Source: Euryarchaeota archaeon UBA552 | Lineage (GTDB): Archaea; Thermoplasmatota; Poseidoniia; Poseidoniales; Thalassarchaeaceae | Length of the DNA stretch: 64,000 nucleotides | Assembly (NCBI GenBank): GCA_002499585.1 | Contig: DAMH01000027.1 | Coordinates: 216,956 to 280,955 of the forward strand | Direction: 5' to 3' | Shown: positions 33,637 to 42,608 of the stretch, piece after piece | Position numbering within the stretch: position 1 is the stretch's first letter | Layout: each line of letters starts with the position of its first letter | Program-made: the position numbers and the translations under genes | Notes under the pieces: generated by a model | Database searches by the model: none | What the model was told of the DNA's origin: nothing | The model's input: only the letters and a program-made list of their open reading frames with translations

Positions 33637-36531
33637 ATGACTGACCTCGATGACAGAGACGACGTTTTTGAGGATTTGGAAGTTGAACCAGAGGTTCCTG
33701 AATATAAATCAAAGGTCGGTAAGAAGAGATTCAAAACGAAAGCTGCGAAGACGATTGAAACTGAAAAATCAGAAATCGTTGGGTATCGTCAGCAACCCGG
33801 TAAATTAGACTTCACAAGACCTGGTTCGGGCGGATCATCTCCGTTATCTGAAAGAAGAGATCCCAAGATGATACCTCGAAGTCAGGGGGGTGAATTAGAG
33901 CAACCTTGGGGCCCACATCGTCATGACAGCCTTGTCACAGGCAGGGTAATAGGCAAAAGAACGGCCTTGATAGATAGTAAATGGAAAGTCACCGGCCAAG
34001 CAGTGTATGGTGATGATGTTCGCCTGCCTGGTGAAATAATAGGACGCTTGGTAAGGAGTGACAGGCATTACGCCAGGGTGTTGTCTGTAGATGTTACAGA
34101 GGCCGAGGCAATGCCCGGGGTCTTAGCAACAGCAACAGGCCTTGACGCGCCTTCGGCCTTTGGGGTTCTACCTGTGACCAAGGACGAACATGCCATGGCA
34201 ATCGAGAAGGTACGGCATATTGGCGACATAATTGCCTGCGTTGCCGCTGAGGACGAGGCCACTGCGAGAATCGCATCTCAGGCCGTTCGTGTCGAATACC
34301 AGGATCTAGATCCTATTTTCGATATGCGAGATGGGCTCAAAGACTCAGAGAATCCCATTCACGACAGGGGTGTTTATCACATAGGGGAATCTAATGTCCA
34401 AAAGCGAGTTTTTCAGAGGTTCGGGAGGATATCCGATATTGAGGACTCAGTTGCTTCGTATGAAAGAGACTGGACCTTCAAAGGAGTCAATCACGGATTT
34501 ACCGAGCCACACGCAGTGGTTGCACACTGGGATCCACGAGGGCGGTTGACCTTGTACACACCTCAACAGGTACCCCACTATGTTCACAGGGCACTTGCGG
34601 ACGTACTGAATATACCAATGCACCAAATAAACGTGCATAGGACTTATGTTGGAGGCGGTTTTGGTGGAAAGTCCGATCCCTTTCCCCACGAAATGTGTGC
34701 AGCGATATTGGCACGGAAGACTGGTCGCCCAGTAAGGATTACTTTTGACCGGGAGGAGGTCTTCTGGACCAATAGAGGGCGTCATCCATCAAGAATTTCA
34801 ATGGCTATTCACGCTGATGAAGAGGGGCGGTTCAGCGGGATTGAAACTGATGCTCTGATAGATGGAGGAGGATTTGCATCATTCGGACACGTGACCACTT
34901 ACTACAACGGAGTTCTGCACACTGCCCCATACGAAATCGGAGCTTTCCACTACACTGGTGCCAGAGTATGGACCAACAAACCCGCCAGCGGTGCGATGAG
35001 GGGTCATGGTGCGGTCAACTCTAGGTGTGCTGTCGAAGTAGGGATCGACGACATATCCGAACAGTTAGGGGTCGACCCAATCGATCTTCGTCTCGCGAAT
35101 TTGTTGCCCCCTCACTCGGCAACCATAACGGGATTCAGAGTGACATCCATTGGCATGAGAGAGTGTCTGGAAAGGGTGAGGAAGGAGTCGAACTGGGAAA
35201 AGAAATTCAGAAAGATGCCGCTCGGTAAGGGAATTGGTGTTGGATGTGGATTCTTCATTTCAGGAAGCGGTCTGCCCATACATTGGGATCCCAACAAATT
35301 TCCGCATGCTACGGTTCATCTCAAGATAGACATGGATGGCGGAGTCACAGTTCACACGGGGGCTGCGGACATAGGGCAAGGATCGGATACTGTGGTGGGA
35401 CAGGCGGTAGCCGAGGTCCTGGGTCTGCCAATGGACATGATCAGAATAAAGTCCAAGGAATCAGACACGTCTCCCGTGGATCTTGGTTCCTATTCCAGTA
35501 GAGTCACATTCATGAACGCCAATGCCGCAGTTTCTGCTGCCATGGAAATACGCTCAGACTTAATCACGGCCGCCTCATCGATCCTAGATCTCGATGAATC
35601 GAAATTGGTTCTTGGAGATAGGCGGATTTTCAGCAAAAGGAATCCCGAGGTTGGAATTTCATACTTGGAAGCTTTACACAAAGCACAGGAAGATCGAGGT
35701 GCACTTGTCGCTTCGGGGTCATATAGGACCCCTCCGATGGGAAAAATGCACAAAGGTGCCGCTGCAGGCCTTGCACCTGCATATTCTTTCTCTGCTTACG
35801 TTGCAGAAGTGGATGTCGATGTTGAAACTGGAAGTATAAAGGTCGAGAAAGTTTGGGCTGCGCATGATTGTGGCAAGGCTCTGAATCCGCTCTCAGTCGA
35901 AGGCCAAATTATTGGATCTTGTCACATGGGTCTCGGCCAAGTTATTTCGGAGGAAATGAAGTATGGCAGAACCGGTAATCTGCTAAACCCAGATCTCTTG
36001 GGGTACAAGATACCTACTGTTCATGAAATGCCTGAAGTTGTACCCATTATCGTCGAGTCGAACGATCCCGAGGGGCCATTTGGAGCGAAAGAAGCAGGCG
36101 AGGGTCCATTGTTGCCAATACTTCCAGCTGTTTGCAATGCAGTGTACGACGCAATAGGAGTTAGAACAAGTGAGTTGCCATTGACACCAGACAAACTGTT
36201 TCGCTCGATTGAAAAGGCCTGCAGCAAAAAAGGCATTTCCGACCCAAGAGACTTGCCGAATCCAAAACTGGAATTGAAACCCCTCTCCAAGATATTGAAG
36301 AAGAGAGCAAAGGATCACTCCTCAAGGGACAGAAAAAGAAGGTTAGATTCTTCCCCCGAGGCATACTTCAACGGGCAACTTTTCGGGCAGGAGCCATCTA
36401 ATCCTCCGGAAGAAAACGACCCAGAATGGATGGTCCAAGTCATCCCAGATAAGGAATACCTCGAGAATCCTAAGCTTGCCGGAAGCGCTTGGCTGCACAA
36501 AGAGCGCAGACACAGGAGGGCATCAGAATGA
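33637..36531 (+). CDS. Molybdopterin-binding catalytic subunit, 4-hydroxybenzoyl-CoA reductase-like
   Basis: A 964-residue catalytic subunit of the aldehyde oxidase/xanthine dehydrogenase family. Family motifs: GGGFGGKSDPFPHE, AMRGHGAVN, GAADIGQGSDTVV, SYSSRVTFMNANA and FGAKEAGEGPLLP with the catalytic Glu. The wording around SGSGLPIHW and GSYSSRVTFM recalls 4-hydroxybenzoyl-CoA reductase alpha (HcrA) more than xanthine dehydrogenase. Two odd features: an N-terminal extension of about 100 charged residues (Lys/Asp/Glu-rich) before the a/b-hammerhead domain, and a C-terminal extension of about 80 with a basic patch. The frame extends back to 33433, but ATG 33637 follows the Fe-S gene properly. 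True substrate is unproven. Confidence 0.9.
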   Translation: MTDLDDRDDVFEDLEVEPEVPEYKSKVGKKRFKTKAAKTIETEKSEIVGYRQQPGKLDFTRPGSGGSSPLSERRDPKMIPRSQGGELEQPWGPHRHDSLVTGRVIGKRTALIDSKWKVTGQAVYGDDVRLPGEIIGRLVRSDRHYARVLSVDVTEAEAMPGVLATATGLDAPSAFGVLPVTKDEHAMAIEKVRHIGDIIACVAAEDEATARIASQAVRVEYQDLDPIFDMRDGLKDSENPIHDRGVYHIGESNVQKRVFQRFGRISDIEDSVASYERDWTFKGVNHGFTEPHAVVAHWDPRGRLTLYTPQQVPHYVHRALADVLNIPMHQINVHRTYVGGGFGGKSDPFPHEMCAAILARKTGRPVRITFDREEVFWTNRGRHPSRISMAIHADEEGRFSGIETDALIDGGGFASFGHVTTYYNGVLHTAPYEIGAFHYTGARVWTNKPASGAMRGHGAVNSRCAVEVGIDDISEQLGVDPIDLRLANLLPPHSATITGFRVTSIGMRECLERVRKESNWEKKFRKMPLGKGIGVGCGFFISGSGLPIHWDPNKFPHATVHLKIDMDGGVTVHTGAADIGQGSDTVVGQAVAEVLGLPMDMIRIKSKESDTSPVDLGSYSSRVTFMNANAAVSAAMEIRSDLITAASSILDLDESKLVLGDRRIFSKRNPEVGISYLEALHKAQEDRGALVASGSYRTPPMGKMHKGAAAGLAPAYSFSAYVAEVDVDVETGSIKVEKVWAAHDCGKALNPLSVEGQIIGSCHMGLGQVISEEMKYGRTGNLLNPDLLGYKIPTVHEMPEVVPIIVESNDPEGPFGAKEAGEGPLLPILPAVCNAVYDAIGVRTSELPLTPDKLFRSIEKACSKKGISDPRDLPNPKLELKPLSKILKKRAKDHSSRDRKRRLDSSPEAYFNGQLFGQEPSNPPEENDPEWMVQVIPDKEYLENPKLAGSAWLHKERRHRRASE

Positions 36532-37523
36532 GGACGCCCAGTTTTCAGGTACATAGTCCAACAACGCTCTCGGAAGCACTTCAGATCGCGAATTCACTCA
36601 AAAAACAGAAAACTGAATTTGACTGGATATCGGGAGGCACTGACCTAATCCCCAACTACAAGTGGGGAATTAACCCCAGATCGAACGTGATATCGATCTC
36701 CGGAGTCGATGAGCTGGGAGGGATATCCAAAACAAGAATCGGTGCAATGGCACGTTTGCAAGACATAGTAGAATCCTCCGAAGCTCACCCCCTCATTGCA
36801 GAGGCTGCGGCCAGTGTTGCCAGCGTCATGATCAGAAGATCTGGTACGCTTGGTGGCAATCTCTGCCTTGATACGAGGTGTTTCTGGCTGAATCAGTCAG
36901 AGACATGGCGGAAATCAATTGAATATTGCCACAAATGTGATGAGGGAACAGGTGCTGATTGCAGGGTGATACCTAATCAGAATGAACTGTGTGTGGCGAC
37001 ATATCAAGGCGATCTCGCTCCTGCGTTAATGTGCCTGGATGCGACAATACACTTGGCATCGTTGAACTCAACCAGAAGTATGCCTTTGGAAGATTTCTTT
37101 CAGAATGATGGTATCACAAGAAATGTCTTGAAACCCGGCGAGATTGTAACCCATATTGAACTGCCAGACGACTCTCTCCGCAGATTTGGTTCGTACCAGA
37201 AACTCAGACATAGGGATGCTTGGGATTTTCCAGAAGGCGGTGTTGCGTTTTCAGTGGGAGTCGATCGCGACGGTTCTGTATCATCACTAAACATGGCAAG
37301 CACCGGATTTGAGAGCATACCAAGAAAACACGGCGATTTGATCAGCTCATTAGGTAAAGGTCCCAATTGGGCCCTTGAGGCCGAACGACTTGGGGCAGAA
37401 CTCAAGAGATCGGTCCGTCCCGTATTGAATACGTGGTTCCCCCCCAGGTATCGAAAGAAAATGGCCTCAGTGCTGGCAAGAAGGGCCATGGAAGAAGCAT
37501 CAAAAAGGGTTACGTCGGCCTGA
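36528..37523 (+). CDS. FAD subunit with extra Fe-S-type insertion (HcrB-like)
   Basis: FAD-binding subunit of the molybdenum enzyme. SGGTDLIPNYKWG and SGTLGGNLC are the flavin-binding motifs. Right after GGN comes an insertion of about 40 residues with cysteines at 113, 118, 134, 137, 145 and 155 and the phrase CLDTRCFWLNQSETWRK. Such a cysteine-rich insertion holds a 4Fe-4S cluster in the beta subunit of 4-hydroxybenzoyl-CoA reductase and is absent from ordinary xanthine dehydrogenases. The ATG overlaps the large-subunit stop (ATGA). Confidence 0.9.
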   Translation: MRTPSFQVHSPTTLSEALQIANSLKKQKTEFDWISGGTDLIPNYKWGINPRSNVISISGVDELGGISKTRIGAMARLQDIVESSEAHPLIAEAAASVASVMIRRSGTLGGNLCLDTRCFWLNQSETWRKSIEYCHKCDEGTGADCRVIPNQNELCVATYQGDLAPALMCLDATIHLASLNSTRSMPLEDFFQNDGITRNVLKPGEIVTHIELPDDSLRRFGSYQKLRHRDAWDFPEGGVAFSVGVDRDGSVSSLNMASTGFESIPRKHGDLISSLGKGPNWALEAERLGAELKRSVRPVLNTWFPPRYRKKMASVLARRAMEEASKRVTSA

Positions 37524-38431
37524 TTTTGATAATTTTGATGATGTCCTATCCCCTCTCCCCCGCATCCGCGCAAGAAGCAGTGGGCGGGTGGTCTGTCACA
37601 ATTGCCGACGATAATGGTGAAATTCAGAGCATAATTCTCTCTGAAAGCGGTGCCGGCAGCATTCCCATCATAATCGAGAACAGCGGATTGACCAATATCA
37701 GAGTGTCATTAGAATGCAATGCGCCTTTCGAGGCGCAGGTTTCTTGTCCCGAGTCAGTACAAGTATCTCCGGGATCTAATGTCACTGTAATCGGAATGAT
37801 GAACGGAGTGGATGTGATGCAACATTCAGCGGGGTCTAGTGCTGATTTCGAGGTTATTGCCACGGTAACTGCCCGACAGGGTATTCCTGTTGCCATTCCC
37901 GGGGATACTGACTCCGATGATGTCCTCATCGAAATTCCGGCCGTTTACATGTTGAAGGTGGCCATCGATGATCCGCCGGGCCCCATTAACGCAGGGGCCG
38001 ACACGATCCTCAAGGTATCTGTTGAAAACAGAGGAAACATCGCTGATAGGGCTTCAGAAGTGGAGGTTGCCACTGATTGCACCCTGATGACAGTTGGTCC
38101 AGAGACAGCGGGCTTGACAAACAAAGAAATTCAACCAGGAGGAGAAATTACCGCCAACGTTGTTTTTGAGGCAGCACTGAGTCACCCCTCCAAATCCTGT
38201 GATGTCGACATTCAAGTGGTTTCACAAGGCTCTGGAGGGAGTCAAACCTCTACCGATTCTACGAGAATAGATGTTCAGGCGGCTACAGGCGATGACAAAC
38301 CTAAGGGGCCTGTTGATGATGACAGCGGGACTGTTGAAGTAGTCACCACAGGGCTTCCCTCAGTCGGGGTTTTTGCAGGTGTTGTAACCCTATTTTTAGC
38401 GGCTATCAGTACTGCAAAGCAAAGAAAATGA
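37433..38431 (+). CDS. Secreted membrane-anchored protein with Ig-like (CARDB-type) repeats
   Basis: A basic N-terminal stretch (KKGHGRSIKK) then LILIILMMSYPLSPASA forms a signal peptide. Two beta-sandwich segments of CARDB/NEW3 character follow (IPIIIENSGLTNIRVSL and ILKVSVENRGNIADRASEV), then an acidic linker and a C-terminal membrane helix ending KQRK. GTG 37433 overlaps the FAD gene by 91 bases; a start nearer 37526 is possible but would drop the basic region the signal needs. It precedes a MoxR-type cluster whose members act on surface proteins, so it may belong to it. Confidence 0.7.
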   Translation: MVPPQVSKENGLSAGKKGHGRSIKKGYVGLILIILMMSYPLSPASAQEAVGGWSVTIADDNGEIQSIILSESGAGSIPIIIENSGLTNIRVSLECNAPFEAQVSCPESVQVSPGSNVTVIGMMNGVDVMQHSAGSSADFEVIATVTARQGIPVAIPGDTDSDDVLIEIPAVYMLKVAIDDPPGPINAGADTILKVSVENRGNIADRASEVEVATDCTLMTVGPETAGLTNKEIQPGGEITANVVFEAALSHPSKSCDVDIQVVSQGSGGSQTSTDSTRIDVQAATGDDKPKGPVDDDSGTVEVVTTGLPSVGVFAGVVTLFLAAISTAKQRK

Positions 38432-38531
38432 TGAATCGCCATCATCTGATCCTAAGATCGCCTTTCAGCAACCTATAACACCTCGCGAACACCGCAGTAG
38501 ACCTGTCGGCCTCCTTGGGGGGCTGTGCTAG

Positions 38532-40163
38532 GTGCCCAACATGTCAGAAAATAGTGATGATTCGGAACGATTCAACCGAATTGTCGTATCGTCGATGGCC
38601 GTCACAGGTGTGCTCCTGCTGATTCTCCCAATGTTTTTCGTTCTGTCAAACGAAACTTACTACTCTGCCTACGTCGACGGGGGTCAAACAGATGAACAGA
38701 AGTTTGCCCAATTATCAACAATGAGATCTGACCTTATGGAAGATCTTCCCCGAGATGGAGGAGGGACCAACCTCGGCTACGACGTTGCTAATACAGTATC
38801 CACCCCAATGTTAGTCAACGATTGGAGGGACCCACATCGAAGCATGCTTGTGATAGTTGGTCCTGAAAAACCCATAGACCAAACTGAAGCTAGGGCCATT
38901 TTTGACTTTGTCACCAAATCAGGTGGAAAGGTCATTGTGGCTTCAGAAAATTCCAATGCAAATGAATTGGCATCCATGTTTGGAGTCACGTTCTTCGACG
39001 ATCCTCTACACGATCAAAACCAACATTTCCTAGTCTACAATGATGATGGTGTACCCTACACTCCATCATGGAGAAATGTCTGGTCGGCTGCCACAATCAG
39101 TCAGGACGTTCGCAACATGCAACCTGCATACCTCAGCCAGGTCTGCACTGAGGGACAGATCAGGAACAATCTAATGACTAACTGCAGACTTCCTTTGATG
39201 TTCAGATCTCCCACTGGCATGAAATTTGAAGCAACAGACAGAGACGAGTTGGATCCGAGCCACAGAAGCGTCAAGATACTAGCAGAAGCATCGGAAGGCG
39301 CCTTTATTGACGTGGCAGACAGCCAAGATGCTGGCGACTACAGGAATCCCGCTCCCGGAGACTTGGCTCTGGTAATCAGGATAGATTACCCAGTTACTGC
39401 CTTTGACAAACCTCAAGAAAAACAAGGAGGATTTGCCGTTACCTCTGAAGTTGCTGAAGTTGGTGTTACTGGCAGCATTACGTTTGTATCCGACGACGAG
39501 GCATTTTCTAACATGCTCTGGGATTTAGAACAGGCTCAAACACAGGGCATCAGATCGAGCTGCGACACCGTGAACTCCTGCTGGTTGGATGAGATACCAG
39601 AAGGCCAATGGAACGGTAACTCAAATTATTTTTCAGCGCTTATTTACGATATGATGGAACACAGGAACCCGGAATTATCATCTAGTTTTAGGGATGATAA
39701 GTCGCAATATCAAATTGTATTCGACGAGAGCAGGCACTCCACAGGGAGGTTGTCGGCCCCATTTGTAGAAACCATGGGAACCGTGGTCTTGCTTACATCA
39801 AACCCCTTCCTCAAATGGTTAGTTGTACTGAACGTGGGACTCCTATTGCTAGTCTCAATGATGGTAGTTCCTCAAAAAGAGAATTGGAGGCACGTGTTTG
39901 ACCTCACAAGATTCAAAGAACGACCCGGTAAACTTGATCCCAGCACCTATAGAGAAAGGGTGCAACAGGCTCTATTCACAAAAATACGAGTGCATTATGA
40001 CCTTACCCGCGACCAGCTGGCTCTAAAGCCACCATCAGAGGTTCAGGATATGATAAATGACCCCAAACTCGTTGAGTTGGCCTACAGCCAATCAAGAGTA
40101 TACCAGTCCCAAGAATTGCGACAATTAATGATCGCCATACGTAAATGGGGTAAACCAAATTGA
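38532..40163 (+). CDS. DUF4350-like membrane protein of the MoxR cluster
   Basis: A 543-residue protein with one helix near 20-40, a large outside domain resembling the glutamine-amidotransferase-like fold of DUF4350 (MLVIVGPEKPIDQTEARAIFDFV, GGKVIVASENSNANEL), a second helix pair near 430-450 (LKWLVVLNVGLLLLVSMMVV) and a cytoplasmic C-terminal helical domain. DUF4350 proteins usually accompany MoxR and DUF58 genes, as here. GTG 38532 or ATG 38541 can start it. The 100 bases upstream contain CCTATAAC near 38471, a weak TATA candidate. Confidence 0.78.
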   Translation: MPNMSENSDDSERFNRIVVSSMAVTGVLLLILPMFFVLSNETYYSAYVDGGQTDEQKFAQLSTMRSDLMEDLPRDGGGTNLGYDVANTVSTPMLVNDWRDPHRSMLVIVGPEKPIDQTEARAIFDFVTKSGGKVIVASENSNANELASMFGVTFFDDPLHDQNQHFLVYNDDGVPYTPSWRNVWSAATISQDVRNMQPAYLSQVCTEGQIRNNLMTNCRLPLMFRSPTGMKFEATDRDELDPSHRSVKILAEASEGAFIDVADSQDAGDYRNPAPGDLALVIRIDYPVTAFDKPQEKQGGFAVTSEVAEVGVTGSITFVSDDEAFSNMLWDLEQAQTQGIRSSCDTVNSCWLDEIPEGQWNGNSNYFSALIYDMMEHRNPELSSSFRDDKSQYQIVFDESRHSTGRLSAPFVETMGTVVLLTSNPFLKWLVVLNVGLLLLVSMMVVPQKENWRHVFDLTRFKERPGKLDPSTYRERVQQALFTKIRVHYDLTRDQLALKPPSEVQDMINDPKLVELAYSQSRVYQSQELRQLMIAIRKWGKPN

Positions 40164-40182
40164 ACGAACAGGAGTATATGAA

Positions 40183-41247
40183 ATGTCAGAAACGCCACCG
40201 CCGCCAACAGGAGCGAAGAACAAAGGGAAGAAAACAGACAAGATCGAAGATGGATATGCCAAAAAGGCCGCTGAGGCTCGCGGAGGATCAAAGGTCAGTG
40301 ATAGACTCACGGCCGTTAGCACCATAGCGAAGGCAATATCTGGAGAGGTCCAGAAGGTTATCATCGGGAAGTCTCACGTTATCGACAATGTATTGATTAA
40401 CATTCTCTCTAACGGAAACCTGTTATTCGAAGATTATCCAGGTCTCGCAAAAACACTCATGACAAACACTTTCGCGGACGCACTGGGATGTGATTTTAAA
40501 AGAGTTCAATTTACTCCCGATCTTTTACCAGCAGACATAACTGGAACAAACATCTATGACGCTAAAAAGGGCGAATTCACATTCAAACCAGGCCCTATTT
40601 TCTGCAACTTACTGCTATCGGACGAAATTAATAGAGCGCCACCAAAGACTCAGGCCGCACTACTGGAAGCAATGCAAGAAAAGCAGGTTACTATCGGCAC
40701 TGTTACCCACAAACTACCTGCACCATTCTTGACCATGGCGACCCAGAACCCCGTTGAGCAGGAAGGGACCTATCCTTTGCCAGAGGCGCAACTTGACAGG
40801 TTCATGTTCAAAATGAGCGTGGGTTACCCTGACCGCGGTGATGAAGATGAGATTCTTGCGAGAAGAATCGAACGCAAGAAAGACGATGTCGATGTTGAAG
40901 TCATAACCGACCCCTCCAGAGTTGTCGCAATGCAAGAGGCCATCGAGGATGTATACGTCGATCCCGCTGTCAGGATGTACATGGTTGAGGTAGTTGCAAG
41001 AACCCGCGAGGACCCGAGAGTTCTCGTTGGTTCATCTCCCAGAGGATCCCAAGCCTTGCTGAAGACCTCGAGAGCCGCAGCTGCCATGCGAGGGAGGGAT
41101 TTTGTCACACCTGACGATGTCAAGGCAGTTGCTACCCTCGCAGTTTCACATAGGCTTATCCTCAAACCTGAACATCAGATCAAGGGATTGGAGAACGAAG
41201 AGGTCGTGAGGGATATCCTTAATCAGGTTCCGGTGCCGACTGTTTGA
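40183..41247 (+). CDS. MoxR-family AAA+ ATPase
   Basis: AAA+ chaperone-like ATPase thought to help mature or activate partner proteins with DUF58/VWA domains. Walker A is the MoxR variant EDYPGLAKT (83-91), Walker B is SDEINRAPPKTQAALLEAMQE, sensor-1 region TQNPVEQEGTYPLPEAQLDRF follows, and the lid has VGSSPRGSQALL. The first 40 residues are a Lys/Pro-rich extension. It lies 19 bases after the DUF4350-like gene and upstream of DUF58. Confidence 0.94.
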   Translation: MSETPPPPTGAKNKGKKTDKIEDGYAKKAAEARGGSKVSDRLTAVSTIAKAISGEVQKVIIGKSHVIDNVLINILSNGNLLFEDYPGLAKTLMTNTFADALGCDFKRVQFTPDLLPADITGTNIYDAKKGEFTFKPGPIFCNLLLSDEINRAPPKTQAALLEAMQEKQVTIGTVTHKLPAPFLTMATQNPVEQEGTYPLPEAQLDRFMFKMSVGYPDRGDEDEILARRIERKKDDVDVEVITDPSRVVAMQEAIEDVYVDPAVRMYMVEVVARTREDPRVLVGSSPRGSQALLKTSRAAAAMRGRDFVTPDDVKAVATLAVSHRLILKPEHQIKGLENEEVVRDILNQVPVPTV

Positions 41248-41265
41248 ATCATTTTAGGTTATGAA

Positions 41266-41273
41266 AAGGAGGG
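41266..41273 (+). promoter_or_regulatory. Strong Shine-Dalgarno upstream of the DUF58 gene
   Basis: AAGGAGGG is a near-perfect ribosome binding site but lies 30 bases before the first ATG (41304). At a normal distance there is only a CTG at 41280 (or ATT 41274) in the DUF58 frame. Starting there adds AWSRKSA, which gives the first membrane helix a positive flank. Confidence 0.5.
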
Positions 41274-41303
41274 ATTACGCTGGCGTGGAGCAGAAAGTCT
41301 GCT

Positions 41304-42599
41304 ATGTTTGCATCGCTAGCAATAGGTTTGTATCTGCTTGGTCTTGTCCTTAGAAATCAACAGCTTGTCACTGTGGCCGTGGTTCTGCTCTCCTTCTTGA
41401 CGTATGCAGCATTCAGAACTAGCCATGCAGATGTTGCCTCATCTGGGAGGCGATTAGAGGAAAATAAGTCCGATGAGGGTATTCAACTAGGAGGCATATC
41501 AGCACTGAGAAAGGTATCATCTTCCAGAGTCTTTGAGGATGGGGAAATAGATGTAGTCTTGAGGATACAAAATAGGACTCCCCTCCCCAAGATAATTGAA
41601 GTCAGGGACAGAGTGCCTGAAGTGATGAGGATAAAGAAAGGCGCGAACTACGTCTTGATGGAGCTCGGAGGCAGGAGAGAGACTGAGATATCCTACACCA
41701 TTGAAGCTCCTCTGCGCGGTTTCTACACGATCGGCCCGGTCTGCGTAAGGGTACAGGACACATTCGGCTTATTCCATAACGAAAGAGAGATACAACTCTA
41801 TGATGATTTCCTGGTGTTCCCTAAAATGGAGGACATAAAGGACGCGATGATTAAGAGTAAAGTGCCAAAGATTTTCACAGGGGCAGTTAATATTAGGAAT
41901 CCCGGTGAAGGTTCGAACTTTTACAACCTGAGAGAGTACATACCGGGAGATCCCATGAAAAAGGTGAATTGGAATGCCACAGCCAGGAGTGGCGGGAAAA
42001 TGATGGTGAACGAATACGAAAGGGATGCTGTTAGCGACATCATACTTATTGTGGATAGTAGGGCAATCAGTGAAACCGGGCCCGTAAGCAGGAATTCTCT
42101 TGTTTACAGCACAAGAGCCGCGGCCAGCCTGGCTCAACACTTTCTATCGAGGAGAGATTCTGTGGGACTTGTCACATACGGTGATGAAATAATATCAGTA
42201 GACAGGGACACAGGAAAGAAGCAACTCTACGTAATTTTAACTAAATTGGCAGGTGCTGTTGCGAAAGGCAATACGCCATTGAGAATAGTGACTAACAGGT
42301 TGATGCCCCACATAAATAGGGGTAGTCCGATTATCATTATGAGTCCGTTGGAAGACGATCCGACAATCATCGACGCCGTCAGAGATCTTAGGGCGAGGAA
42401 CTTCATGGTCACAATTCTGTCCCCCAGCAGCATAGAGTTTGAGTTTGATGCTAGGAGATTGGATTCCGTGGGTTATGAGCTGCTCAAAACAGAACGCGAC
42501 ATTTTGATGTCAGAAATAAGGGGCCTAGGTGCTAATGTCATGGATTGGGAACCAGACATGATGCTGGTTACTGCACTGGCAGGAGCAAGAGGTTACTGA
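41304..42599 (+). CDS. DUF58 protein with VWA-like domain
   Basis: Usual partner of MoxR. Two helices at the N terminus (about 5-40) anchor it; a beta-rich region follows, then the DUF58 motif REYIPGDPMKKVNWNATARSG, and a VWA-like fold (IILIVDSRAISETG) with a probable metal site. The gene starts at ATG 41304, or slightly upstream at a non-ATG codon next to a strong Shine-Dalgarno. It is 57 bases after moxR and 9 before the next membrane protein gene. Confidence 0.9.
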   Translation: MFASLAIGLYLLGLVLRNQQLVTVAVVLLSFLTYAAFRTSHADVASSGRRLEENKSDEGIQLGGISALRKVSSSRVFEDGEIDVVLRIQNRTPLPKIIEVRDRVPEVMRIKKGANYVLMELGGRRETEISYTIEAPLRGFYTIGPVCVRVQDTFGLFHNEREIQLYDDFLVFPKMEDIKDAMIKSKVPKIFTGAVNIRNPGEGSNFYNLREYIPGDPMKKVNWNATARSGGKMMVNEYERDAVSDIILIVDSRAISETGPVSRNSLVYSTRAAASLAQHFLSRRDSVGLVTYGDEIISVDRDTGKKQLYVILTKLAGAVAKGNTPLRIVTNRLMPHINRGSPIIIMSPLEDDPTIIDAVRDLRARNFMVTILSPSSIEFEFDARRLDSVGYELLKTERDILMSEIRGLGANVMDWEPDMMLVTALAGARGY

Positions 42600-42608
42600 G
42601 GTGATGAT

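Noticed and set aside
41905..41925. Second GGTTCGAAC motif resembling a tRNA T arm
   Set aside because: Inside the DUF58 coding region, next to its most conserved block; no cloverleaf partners.
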